Source: Carboxylicivirga sp. M1479 (GTDB lineage: Bacteria > Bacteroidota > Bacteroidia > Bacteroidales > Marinilabiliaceae). Taken from it: a DNA stretch of 64,000 bases. The stretch spans positions 1 through 64,000 of the forward strand of contig NZ_VKDE01000010.1 of the NCBI RefSeq assembly GCF_007097485.1, read 5' to 3'. Shown one piece after another: positions 9,272-16,871 of the stretch. Under the pieces are notes generated by a model, which made no database searches, was not told the origin of the DNA, and saw nothing but the letters and a program-made list of their open reading frames with translations. The translations under genes and the position numbers were made by a program. Position 1 is the stretch's first letter. Every line of letters starts with the position of its first letter.

Positions 9272-10516
9272 ATGAAGAATATATTTTTATTTATCGCCCT
9301 ATTTTCACTTGCCTTAAGCGCTTGCGAGGATAACTCCCCATCCGAAGATGATGGAAATAACCATAAGGATCTTGACCTTACAATGACCTATGCCATTGTT
9401 GACACCAAACAAACTACTTTTTATAATAATAGTACGGAGATGAGTTCTTCTCCTGAAGCGGGAAGCACTTTCTACGGACAGGACGCCCAGCATACGGGTA
9501 TTCAAGCATCATACACCTCCAACGCCGACGAAACCGTTACGGACAACAATACTGGATTAACGTGGGAGAAAGGCTATCAGCGCTTAACGCATAGTGAAGC
9601 ACTGGCCTATTTAAACGAGAAAAACACTGGCACATATAACGACTGGCGCATTCCAAGTATTAAAGAACTCTACTCCTTAATGCAATTCAATGGCACCGAC
9701 GTGAGCAGTGCAGACATGCATGTGCAGCCACCAAGCACGGCCATACCGTTTATTGATGATAACTATTTCGACTTTGATTATTTCGCCAATGGCGACCGTG
9801 CAATTGACGTGCAGTATTACAGCAGCACCAAGTACACAGGCCTTACCATGAATAACAGCGAAAGTTTGTTTGGCCTCAATGTGGCAGATGGCCGTATAAA
9901 AGGATATCCATATGTCTCGCGTGGTGTTGAAAAAGACTACTCGGTGAAGTTGGTTAGAGGCAACCCAGAATATGGCATTAATGATTTTGTGGATAATAAG
10001 GACCAAACCATTAGCGATAATGCCACCAGTTTAATGTGGACAAAAAATGACAGTGGTGAAGCTATGGAATGGGCAGATGCATTGAATTGGGCACAAACAA
10101 TGAACAGCAATATGCACCTTGGTTACAACGATTGGCGCGTACCCAATGCCAAAGAATTACATAGCATTGTCGATTACTCACGCTCGCCGCAAGCCACCAA
10201 CACGGCAGCCATCGATCCTATTTTTAACACATCAAAAATAAACGTTGAAGGTGGTTTAGAGGATTACCCATTCTTTTGGAGCAGCACTACACACTTAAAC
10301 ACACAATCAGCTGCATCAGCCGTCTATATTTGCTTTGGAGAGGCATTGGGCTTTTTTCCGGAAGGATCAACAAACCCAATTGATGTACACGGAGCAGGGG
10401 CACAACGGAGTGATCCTAAAAAAGACAATGGTAAAGATTATAGCGCTGGCCATGGCCCCCAAGGCGATGTGGTGCGTTTTGCCCATTATGTTCGCTTAGT
10501 TAGAGACATTCAATAA
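9272..10516 (+). CDS. DUF1566 (Lcl-type) lipoprotein
   Basis: A 414-residue paralogue of the protein at 6682, here with a lipoprotein signal (LALSAC, Cys18). The start is the ATG at 9272; the TTG at 9251 would only prepend polar residues. It has two DUF1566 units: GLTWEKGYQ with DWRIPSIKEL, then SLMWTKNDS with DWRVPNAKEL. It carries the WSSTTHL motif and the terminal YVRLVR. The acidic linker after the lipid Cys (SPSEDDGNN) fits a surface-exposed Bacteroidota lipoprotein. It is separated from the sulfatase by about 110 bp and followed by a terminator, so it closes the DUF1566-sulfatase-DUF1566 unit. Function is not known. Surface binding or recognition alongside a sulfated-substrate enzyme is inference from context. 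Confidence 0.85.
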   Translation: MKNIFLFIALFSLALSACEDNSPSEDDGNNHKDLDLTMTYAIVDTKQTTFYNNSTEMSSSPEAGSTFYGQDAQHTGIQASYTSNADETVTDNNTGLTWEKGYQRLTHSEALAYLNEKNTGTYNDWRIPSIKELYSLMQFNGTDVSSADMHVQPPSTAIPFIDDNYFDFDYFANGDRAIDVQYYSSTKYTGLTMNNSESLFGLNVADGRIKGYPYVSRGVEKDYSVKLVRGNPEYGINDFVDNKDQTISDNATSLMWTKNDSGEAMEWADALNWAQTMNSNMHLGYNDWRVPNAKELHSIVDYSRSPQATNTAAIDPIFNTSKINVEGGLEDYPFFWSSTTHLNTQSAASAVYICFGEALGFFPEGSTNPIDVHGAGAQRSDPKKDNGKDYSAGHGPQGDVVRFAHYVRLVRDIQ

Positions 10517-10540
10517 GGATTCACTTCTATAATATATAAG

Positions 10541-10579
10541 AGCTTGCATGGTCAACATCGACTGTGCAAGCTTTTTTTT
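10541..10579 (+). terminator. Rho-independent terminator after DUF1566 gene
   Basis: Perfect 8-bp arms AGCTTGCA (10541-10548) and TGCAAGCT (10565-10572) are followed directly by a run of T, which is a classical intrinsic terminator 24 bp past the stop codon. Confidence 0.9.
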
Positions 10580-10790
10580 AGTCCATTACACAGCTTACCA
10601 CCTTGCCAATCCTCTTCACCTTTTCAGGGGGGAAGTACCACCGCTAGGTGGGGATGGGGGTTAAACATCAATGTCAATATACTAGAGCTAAGCCTACATA
10701 TTATCGATGACAAGCAACAAACATGAGTTAACAACTATCAGAAGACAGCTATGAAATACCACAATCTTTATTTCATATTGAGCTAGTAAA

Positions 10791-10863
10791 ATGCCGTAAC
10801 ACAATCTAACTGGCTTTCGAAATGAATGCTCTAAAACCTATTTTGATTAGTAAACTGTATTAA
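10791..10863. repeat. 72-bp dispersed hairpin element, copy 1
   Basis: It begins ATGCCGTAACACAATC and ends TTGATTAGTAAACTGTATTA. The same element recurs at 20750-20823. The two ends are imperfect inverted repeats of each other (AATGCCGTAAC against AATACGGTTTAC), so the whole unit can fold as a hairpin, as in MITE or REP-type elements. No open frame. Confidence 0.7.
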
Positions 10864-10927
10864 TCAATAACCACCCCGCCTTTGGCACCCCTCCTTATAA
10901 AGTAGGGGAATGATTTACACCCACTAA

Positions 10928-11189
10928 ACCCTTGGGGATAATCACTATCCCCAAGGGGCGAGACTTGATCCCCATGGGGCACGGCTTTGGAACCATGGGG
11001 ATAACTGTTTGCCCCAACAAAAGAAGCTTGCGCCCCATGGGGCAAGGAGCAATCCCCATGGGGATGACGATGCGCCCCATGGGGATTGCTTTAAAAAACT
11101 AGGGGCGAACCCTTTGCCCCTAGGGGATAATGATGCGCCCCCAGGGGATAAAGCCTCGCCCTATGGGGATCATGTCTCGCCCCCATCTA
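10928..11189. repeat. Array of 13 palindromes at exact 21-bp period
   Basis: Ten-base cores of the form CCCCATGGGG start at 10928, 10949, 10970, 10991, 11012, 11033, 11054, 11075, 11096, 11117, 11138, 11159 and 11180, always exactly 21 bp apart. The C4 and G4 arms are largely kept. The central two bases vary (AT, AA, TT, TA, CA), and the 11-bp spacers vary strongly but tend to begin AT or C and end AT or CG. Units 5, 9 and 13 have one degenerate arm. The period equals two helical turns and also seven codons, so weak heptapeptide frames run through both strands. None has a convincing start or signal. A DNA- or RNA-level role, or a decayed repeat, seems more likely than a protein. Confidence 0.9.
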
Positions 11190-11402
11190 AAGTTTCTGAC
11201 TAATTGCAGCACACTACCCCCATTTTACTGTGTAAAACAGCAAAAGCCTTGTAGGATAAATTACCCCATTCATCGATAAATAGTAGCACCCTGTTGATTC
11301 TAGTTTATAAAGCAAGCTGACAATGATACATTTGATAACAGAAATAAAGGAAGTAGCACTACTTAACGTCTAACTTTTGTAAACATTAAAAAATTAAATA
11401 TC

Positions 11403-11789
11403 ATGAAATCATTTTTAAACATTAGCAAAGTACTTTTAGTTATCATCACTTTTGCATTGAGCACTTCTGCCATGGCACAAAGACAAGGCGGACAGCGCAA
11501 CAATGGGCCACGCATTCCCAATGAGCAGCAAATCGAAAAGATGATTCAAGAATTAGAAAAAGAATTATCGTTGAGCGAAGAGCAAAGCATTAAGGTGCAA
11601 GCGGTATACACAGCTCACTTTAAAAAAATGGAAGAGAAAACTAAAAATGGTCGTCCTGATCGTGAGGAAATGCAAGAAATGCGTGCTGACTTTGAGAAGG
11701 ATGTGAATGAACATTTGACAAAGGAGCAACAAGTCGCTCATGCTAAACTACTAGAAGAACGTAGACAGCAACGCAAGCAAAAAAGGTAG
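11403..11789 (+). CDS. Spy/CpxP-like periplasmic protein
   Basis: A 128-residue exported protein. A signal peptide (cleaved near AMAQ) is followed by a charged, helical segment. It contains two LTxxQ-like motifs, LSLSEEQ (about 55-61) and LTKEQQ (about 105-110), which mark the Spy/CpxP family, and ends in a basic tail. Spy and CpxP are small periplasmic chaperones or stress sensors in other bacteria. In Bacteroidota, similar proteins often sit beside signalling genes. The next gene, a small membrane peptide, starts 6 bp after the stop, and the VTC/DUF4956/CotH genes follow on the same strand. A promoter-like TTTTGTAAACA lies about 25 bp upstream. The role as chaperone or envelope-stress monitor is inferred. 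Confidence 0.75.
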   Translation: MKSFLNISKVLLVIITFALSTSAMAQRQGGQRNNGPRIPNEQQIEKMIQELEKELSLSEEQSIKVQAVYTAHFKKMEEKTKNGRPDREEMQEMRADFEKDVNEHLTKEQQVAHAKLLEERRQQRKQKR

Positions 11790-11795
11790 ACTACA

Positions 11796-11951
11796 ATGAA
11801 AGTAAAACATTATTACCGAAGTTTTGCTCTCATTTATGTGATGGTGATCCTGCTCATAGCAGGACTCATCATCGCCAGTGCCGGCTGCACTCAGCATATT
11901 ATTAGTAAACACACCTCCTGTTTACGCACCGAAAGACCACATCCCCGATAA
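11796..11951 (+). CDS. Small membrane peptide or short lipoprotein (51 aa)
   Basis: This frame starts 6 bp after the Spy-like gene. It encodes a basic N-terminus (MKVKHYYRSF), a strongly hydrophobic stretch of about 20 residues (residues 11-29) and then AGC at 29-31, which could be a lipobox (ASAGC), followed by a short basic tail. The topology fits a single-pass inner-membrane peptide or a tiny lipoprotein. No homologue is recognised. Tight spacing to the upstream gene and a good hydrophobic profile support translation, but the length makes chance hard to exclude. Confidence 0.45.
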   Translation: MKVKHYYRSFALIYVMVILLIAGLIIASAGCTQHIISKHTSCLRTERPHPR

Positions 11952-11955
11952 GCTA

Positions 11956-12061
11956 TTATACCGATTACTATTCAAAATGCGCCTTTCGTTCGCTTCACTC
12001 CTAAAAGCACTATGAATATGTATCGGCATTATACCAGCGCATTTTAATATTTAATTGGTAT
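11956..12061. repeat. Inverted-repeat element with ATACCRATTA ends
   Basis: The left end ATACCGATTACTATTCAAAA followed by TGCGC is mirrored by GCGCATTTT then AATATTTAATTGGTAT at the right end. This is an imperfect inverted repeat of about 27 bp around a roughly 50-bp centre. It fits a small non-autonomous element. The ATACCAAT terminus recurs elsewhere in the window. Confidence 0.5.
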
Positions 12062-12086
12062 TATTTAATCCTATATCCCATTTCAT

Positions 12087-12830
12087 ATGCAATTACCTTT
12101 CAACCAAAGCATCCAACTAAAAGACATAGAAGGTGTAAAGCTTATGAACCGTGTAGATACAAAATACTGGTTTCACAACAGCAAATTGCACGAGATTCTG
12201 GAAGATGCCAGCCAGTATTATTATATACTTGAAATTGAAAACAAGCAAGTACTCTCTTATTCAACCACCTATTTTGATACGAATGAGGACAGCATGTATC
12301 GAGCACATCATAACGGGCATTTAAATCGCTACAAAATTCGCCAACGTACTTATATCGATTCCGACATTTCTTTTATTGAAATAAAGCATAAAACCAACAA
12401 AGGCAGAACCATTAAAAATCGCATTTCAACCACTGGTAAGCAGCTTACTTTTAACGAAAAAGAGCAACATTTTTTAAATGACAACTGCCCTTTTGTAATT
12501 CAGGATTTACAACCAGCCATTCGTAATTCATTTCAACGAATTACCCTCGTTGGTAAAAACTTTGACGAACGTTGTACCATTGACATCAATCTTGAGTTTG
12601 AATGGGAATGCAGCAATACAGCGCTTGCCGACCTGGCTATAGTTGAGATTAAAACCGATGGACCGCCTGTCAACTCTAAATTATCGCAGATATTAAAAAA
12701 CAGAAACATTAAAAAGTCAGGATTCAGCAAATATTGTATTGGTCGAACACTAAGCGACAAACACCTAAAGCACAACGCCTTTAAACCTAATATTAGACGA
12801 TTAAGAAAAGCACTTAATATCTACAACTAA
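12087..12830 (+). CDS. VTC-domain (polyphosphate polymerase-like) protein
   Basis: A 247-residue soluble protein matching the VTC domain. Early residues include LMNRVDTKYWF (about 19-29). A basic RYKIRQRTY segment (about 85-93) is followed by FIEIKHKTNKGRTIKNR (about 99-115), giving the alternating acidic and basic residues that line the tunnel of the family. A late EIKTDG segment supplies another acidic site. In yeast, Vtc4 makes polyphosphate from ATP in this fold. Bacterial relatives sit beside DUF4956 and CotH genes, as here, where their substrate is not settled. The DUF4956 gene follows after 14 bp, so the two are cotranscribed. A nucleotide- or phosphate-polymer-related activity is inferred. 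Confidence 0.85.
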   Translation: MQLPFNQSIQLKDIEGVKLMNRVDTKYWFHNSKLHEILEDASQYYYILEIENKQVLSYSTTYFDTNEDSMYRAHHNGHLNRYKIRQRTYIDSDISFIEIKHKTNKGRTIKNRISTTGKQLTFNEKEQHFLNDNCPFVIQDLQPAIRNSFQRITLVGKNFDERCTIDINLEFEWECSNTALADLAIVEIKTDGPPVNSKLSQILKNRNIKKSGFSKYCIGRTLSDKHLKHNAFKPNIRRLRKALNIYN

Positions 12831-12844
12831 GAAATCACACACAT

Positions 12845-13558
12845 ATGATTACTGAAATACTTTCACAATTCAACACAGAAGCGATTGGGGATGTCGCTAA
12901 TCAATTGCCCGATTGGGAAGATAGCTTCCGCTTATTAGGCGTTAAACTCATTAACCTAAACGACTTTACCGAGCTTTTGTTGAGGCTTCTGATAAATACC
13001 GTTTTAATTTTTACTGTCGTTCATTTCATGTACGCCAAACGAAGTCGACGTAAAGATTTTTATTTCAGCTTTATGGTAATTGGGGTTATTGTGTTCCTGC
13101 TATGCTTTTTACTTAGCAACGTAAAGTTGGAACTGGGTTTTGCACTTGGTTTGTTTGCCATTTTTGGCATACTCCGCTATCGAACCGATGCCATTCCAAT
13201 CAAAGAGATGACGTATTTATTTGTTGTTATCGGCATATCAGTCATCAATGCCCTATCGAATAAAAAGGTGAGTTATGCCGAGCTGATGCTAACCAACATG
13301 GTAATAATCGCAGGACTTTGGTATTTAGAGAAACGCCTTGCCATGAAACAGGAACTTTCGGTGCAACTAACCTACGAACACATCGAAAACATCAACCTGA
13401 ACAAACACGATGAGCTACTCGAAGACATGACGAAAAGAACTGGCATCAACATCAGCCGGTTCGAGATCAATAAAATAGATTTTTTACGCGACGTAGCCGA
13501 CATCACGCTGTATTACAATGCCAACAACATTAAAGCCAAGGAAAATGAGCAAGCTTAA
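12845..13558 (+). CDS. DUF4956 integral membrane protein
   Basis: A 237-residue protein with about four membrane helices (residues about 42-62, 71-91, 95-110 and 124-165). They are followed by a cytoplasmic tail rich in charged residues. The FALGLFAIFGILRYRTDAIPIKEMTYLFVV stretch, with its FGILRYR core, is the hallmark of DUF4956. Function is unknown. The domain is repeatedly found next to VTC-domain and CotH genes, and this gene sits between them. Its end overlaps the next gene (DUF2490) by 14 bp, so translation is probably coupled. Inferred: it is the membrane component of a VTC-dependent system, moving or anchoring its product. Confidence 0.85.
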   Translation: MITEILSQFNTEAIGDVANQLPDWEDSFRLLGVKLINLNDFTELLLRLLINTVLIFTVVHFMYAKRSRRKDFYFSFMVIGVIVFLLCFLLSNVKLELGFALGLFAIFGILRYRTDAIPIKEMTYLFVVIGISVINALSNKKVSYAELMLTNMVIIAGLWYLEKRLAMKQELSVQLTYEHIENINLNKHDELLEDMTKRTGINISRFEINKIDFLRDVADITLYYNANNIKAKENEQA

Positions 13559-14192
13559 TAAATATCTGATCATGGTTATTGTCATTGGCTGCATGTGGGC
13601 TCCATTATACGCTCAAGACATTGACAATACTTTTCAAACCCGTACCGAGTTTAAGCTGAGTTATAAACTATCGAAAAAATGGAAGATTCAGGCCACACCC
13701 GAACTAAGGTTAGATGACTCGTTTAGCATTGATAAGTATATAATTGAACTAAAAACGATTTATAATCCTTTTAAAAAGCTAGCCTTGGGTGCCAGCTACC
13801 GATTTGTTGCTAATACAAGAGAGACAAAACCCACTGAATACATACAGCGCTATGCCTTTGATGCCAAATACAATTTTAAATTTGACAGGTGGAAACCTTT
13901 GCTGTGCTTACGCTACACCAATTACTCTGAAGATGATGCCGATGGTGAATTTTTACGTTACAAGGCAGGTGTAGAATACAACATACGCAAATGCAAACTA
14001 AGCCCGTTTGCTGGTGCCGAACTCTTTCATGAATTTAATAATCAGGAACTTTTTAAAGTACGTTACTCATTGGGCAGTGATTATAAGTTAAGTAAAAAAC
14101 ACGCCATTAGCGTGGCCTATAAACTTGATTATTACATGCAAAAATTCGAGAACAAGCACATCCTTTACTTTGGTTACAAATTCAAATTATAA
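13545..14192 (+). CDS. DUF2490 outer-membrane barrel protein
   Basis: A 215-residue exported protein. The ATG at 13545 gives a proper signal peptide (cleaved near PLYAQ); an upstream ATG at 13518 would add nine polar residues within the DUF4956 gene. The mature part alternates aromatic and polar residues with repeated strand-turn patterns (YKLSKKWKIQATPELRLDD and so on). It ends in a YFGYKFKL strand, typical of small outer-membrane beta-barrels of the DUF2490 family. It overlaps DUF4956 by 14 bp and precedes CotH by 12 bp. Inferred: an outer-membrane channel or structural partner in the VTC-DUF4956-CotH system. Confidence 0.8.
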   Translation: MSKLNKYLIMVIVIGCMWAPLYAQDIDNTFQTRTEFKLSYKLSKKWKIQATPELRLDDSFSIDKYIIELKTIYNPFKKLALGASYRFVANTRETKPTEYIQRYAFDAKYNFKFDRWKPLLCLRYTNYSEDDADGEFLRYKAGVEYNIRKCKLSPFAGAELFHEFNNQELFKVRYSLGSDYKLSKKHAISVAYKLDYYMQKFENKHILYFGYKFKL

Positions 14193-14204
14193 AAATCATC
14201 TATT

Positions 14205-15656
14205 ATGCATATCTCAAAAAACAACTTACTTGGCCTACTATTTGGTCTATTAATATTGGTCAGTGCCTGCAGAGAAGACAGTGCGATTGCACCTGAAAGT
14301 GAATCTGAGCAGGATGAAGAAGAAGTGATTGTAGACCCGGAGACATATCCCGATTGGAGCGATGAAACACACAGCAAAAGTGCAGAACTGAACTATGATA
14401 TAGTATTTCAACAAGATGCGGTATTACGCATTGACCTTAAAATAAGTGATAGCAATTGGTCGCAAATGCAAAGCGACTTGGCAACTAACCTTGGAAGTAC
14501 TGGTGGAGGCCCTGGTGGCGGAGGTCCAGGTGGTGGAGGTCCAGGTGGTGGCACAAGCCCTGGAGATACTGATTTTGATCCTATTTGGGTGCCTTGTTCT
14601 TTTACCTTTAACGATACAGAGTGGTACAACGTTGGCGTTCGATACAAGGGTAACTCAAGTTTAAAATCGGCCTATCAGTCAGGCAACCAAAAACTATCGT
14701 TCAAACTCGATTTTGATGAATTTGAAGATGATTATCCTGCTTTAAAAAACCAACGATTTTATGGGTTTAAACAGCTCAACCTCAACAATAATTTCGATGA
14801 TGCATCGCTTCTGCGCGAGAAAGTTGCTTCCGATTTATTTAGGCAGTTTGGACTTGTATCTGCGCAAACCAGTTTTTGCGAGGTTTATGTTGATAATGGC
14901 TCAGGCCCACAATACTTCGGCTTATACACCATTGTTGAGGAGATGGATGATACCGTTGTTGAAACACAACTTAGCGATTACAGTGGCAACCTTTACAAGC
15001 CCGATGGTGATGCAGCCAGTTTTGCTAACGGTACTTATGACAATGGCGAAATGGAAAAGAAAAACAACGAAGAAGTTGGAGACTACAGCGATATTAAAGC
15101 CCTATACTCCACACTTAATTCATCAACACGCACCAGTAATGTAGAACAGTGGAAGAGTGAATTGGAAACGATATTTAATGTAGATGGTTTTATGCGGTGG
15201 CTAGCGGCCAACACCACTATACAAAATTGGGATACCTATGGCCGAATGACCCACAATTACTATTTGTATAACAACCCAGCTAACAATTTACTTACCTGGA
15301 TTCCGTGGGACAACAACGAAGCTTTTCAGGAAGGTAAACAAGGTGGTGCTTTAAGCTTTTCAATGAACGAAGTTGCTAGCAACTGGCCCTTGATCAATTA
15401 TCTGATGCAAATACCAGAGTACGAAAACATGTACAAAGGCCACCTCGAGGATTTTGCCGATAAGGTTTTTATTCCAAGCGAAATGAATACGCTTTACAGC
15501 AAGTATTACGACTTACTGAAAGAATATGCTTATGCAGAACGCAGCACACATTCATTTATAAGTAGTAACAGTGCTTTTGATAATGCCATAGAAGAACTAA
15601 ATAATCATGTTCAGAGTCGCAACGATGCACTATCTGAATATTTAACTATTGATTAA
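14205..15656 (+). CDS. CotH-family protein kinase-like lipoprotein
   Basis: A 483-residue lipoprotein (lipobox LVSAC, Cys22) with an acidic linker. CotH domain features include VRYKGNSSLKSA (about 147-158), QLNLNNNFDDASLLREKVA (about 189-207), the LYTIVEEMDD segment and WIPWDNNEAF (about 367-376). A glycine-proline tract of repeated GGGPG units (about 101-116) is inserted before the first core strand. CotH in Bacillus is an atypical protein kinase of the spore coat. Bacteroidota homologues are exported, and their substrates are unknown. It is the last gene of the VTC-DUF4956-DUF2490-CotH run, with a strong terminator just after it. Surface location and phosphotransfer activity are inferred from family and lipobox. 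Confidence 0.87.
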   Translation: MHISKNNLLGLLFGLLILVSACREDSAIAPESESEQDEEEVIVDPETYPDWSDETHSKSAELNYDIVFQQDAVLRIDLKISDSNWSQMQSDLATNLGSTGGGPGGGGPGGGGPGGGTSPGDTDFDPIWVPCSFTFNDTEWYNVGVRYKGNSSLKSAYQSGNQKLSFKLDFDEFEDDYPALKNQRFYGFKQLNLNNNFDDASLLREKVASDLFRQFGLVSAQTSFCEVYVDNGSGPQYFGLYTIVEEMDDTVVETQLSDYSGNLYKPDGDAASFANGTYDNGEMEKKNNEEVGDYSDIKALYSTLNSSTRTSNVEQWKSELETIFNVDGFMRWLAANTTIQNWDTYGRMTHNYYLYNNPANNLLTWIPWDNNEAFQEGKQGGALSFSMNEVASNWPLINYLMQIPEYENMYKGHLEDFADKVFIPSEMNTLYSKYYDLLKEYAYAERSTHSFISSNSAFDNAIEELNNHVQSRNDALSEYLTID

Positions 15657-15667
15657 TCGGGGAAGCG

Positions 15668-15715
15668 ACAAGTTATCTGATCCAGTCATTTGTACTGATC
15701 GGATAGCTTGTTTTT
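15668..15715 (+). terminator. Terminator after the CotH operon
   Basis: Arms of 14 bp (ACAAGTTATCTGAT at 15668-15681 and ATCGGATAGCTTGT at 15698-15711) pair with two G-U wobbles and run into five T. This separates the CotH operon from the two-component genes. Confidence 0.85.
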
Positions 15716-15770
15716 AAAAGTGAGGCCATCCCAAAACGGCATTTCTTGGCTGAATCCATATATTTGTAAC

Positions 15771-16871
15771 ATGTCTAGCAGCAATAAACACCAAACCTTT
15801 CGCCATGCCGAACACATTATTTTGGCAAGCATCTGGATTATCATCCTGGCTTCTCCTGTTTTTTTCATAGATGGCGACAACACCCCCTGGGCACCCAAGT
15901 TACTGAACACATGGAGGAGGCTAATGCCTTTTATCTTGCTTTCGCTCGTCAATCATTTTGTGTTGGTTCCTTTTCTTTTATTTAAAAAAGGTAAGTGGCT
16001 GTACTTTTTAGCAGGCCTGCTAACCACCATTACTTTTGTTTTAGCCAGCCAGGAACTACACTCCACCAAGCGATTAGAACCGCCTCAAGCACGACACCAG
16101 GTTGGCCCACGCCATAGACCTAACCAAAGACCTGAACACTCCAGACCATTAGAAGCACACGGTAAGGAACCAAGAGGAATACCACCGCAAGTCAACTCGC
16201 TGTTACTAGGTATCCTTATTTTAGGTTTTGGTAGCGGCCTGCGACTTGCCTTTCGATGGACCCGACTGGAACAAGAACGTGAGGTATTGGAGAAAGAGAA
16301 AGTAAAAAGTGAACTCGCATTTTTGCGTAACCAGGTGAGCCCTCACTTTTTTATGAATACACTCAACAACATTCACTCGCTCATCGACTTTGATACTACC
16401 GAAGCTAAAGATTCCATTATCCGCTTGTCAAAACTGATGCGTCACTTGTTATACAATTCCGAAGCAGAGCGCATCCACATTAACAAGGAGATGGATTTTA
16501 TCCGCAATTATGTTGATTTAATGAAACTGCGTTATTCCAATAAGGTAGACATCCGCTTAAATATTGACGAACAACTACCCGATGTAAAAATTCCACCTTT
16601 GCTTTTTACATCGTATGTTGAAAATGCCTTTAAGCATGGCATCAGTTACCAGCACCCCTCGTTTATTCATATGAGCATCTTTTCGAAAAACAAGGAGTTG
16701 GAATTCAGCATACGCAACTCAAATCATCGCTCAGAAGCCATTGTAGGGGAATCGGGTATTGGAACAGAAAACGCGCGTAAGCGACTGGACATACTTTATG
16801 GTAACAACTATAAATTACAAGAAGACTGTGTTGATGACGCTTACATTGTAAAACTAAATCTGCCATTATGA
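15771..16871 (+). CDS. LytS/YehU-type sensor histidine kinase
   Basis: A 366-residue membrane kinase. The ATG at 15771 is preferred because the region upstream overlaps the terminator. There are four hydrophobic segments in the first 170 residues. Between the third and fourth lies a Pro/Arg/His-rich loop of about 55 residues (HRPNQRPEHSRPLEAHGKEP), unusual in composition. A coiled linker (WTRLEQEREVLEKEKVKSEL) leads to the His_kinase domain with the phospho-acceptor in QVSPHFFMNTLNNIHSL, then a HATPase with SYVENAFKHGISY and GIGTENARKRL. It overlaps its response regulator by 4 bp. The signal is unknown. Proximity to the VTC/CotH operon suggests that it may control that operon, but this is inference. 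Confidence 0.88.
   Translation: MSSSNKHQTFRHAEHIILASIWIIILASPVFFIDGDNTPWAPKLLNTWRRLMPFILLSLVNHFVLVPFLLFKKGKWLYFLAGLLTTITFVLASQELHSTKRLEPPQARHQVGPRHRPNQRPEHSRPLEAHGKEPRGIPPQVNSLLLGILILGFGSGLRLAFRWTRLEQEREVLEKEKVKSELAFLRNQVSPHFFMNTLNNIHSLIDFDTTEAKDSIIRLSKLMRHLLYNSEAERIHINKEMDFIRNYVDLMKLRYSNKVDIRLNIDEQLPDVKIPPLLFTSYVENAFKHGISYQHPSFIHMSIFSKNKELEFSIRNSNHRSEAIVGESGIGTENARKRLDILYGNNYKLQEDCVDDAYIVKLNLPL

Larger units (their letters stand above)
10517..11402. other. Long non-coding region with several repeat types
   Basis: About 890 bp between DUF1566 and the Spy-like gene with no gene I can support. In order it holds a terminator, a C/G-run hairpin remnant (about 10620-10655), a 72-bp dispersed element (10791), a CCCC/GGGG hairpin (about 10887-10908), the 21-bp palindrome array (10928) and an AT-rich promoter-side stretch. 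Short open frames across the array exist on both strands only because its 21-bp period keeps frame. Confidence 0.6.

Noticed and set aside
10544-10726. A 60-codon frame after the DUF1566 gene
   Set aside because: It begins inside the terminator hairpin, has no recognisable motif, and crosses C/G-run remnants.
10928-11189. CRISPR array
   Set aside because: Repeats are only 10 bp with 11-bp spacers, and no cas genes are in the window. Period and lengths do not fit any CRISPR type.
10860-11203. Overlapping short frames (60-64 codons) on both strands across the 21-bp palindrome array
   Set aside because: A 21-bp period keeps every frame open through the array, so openness is not evidence of coding. 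Starts are TTG or unsupported ATG, no signal or domain is seen, and both strands look equally open.
14408-14664. Frames antisense or offset to the CotH Gly-Pro tract
   Set aside because: They are shadows of the GGGPG-encoding repeat in other frames.
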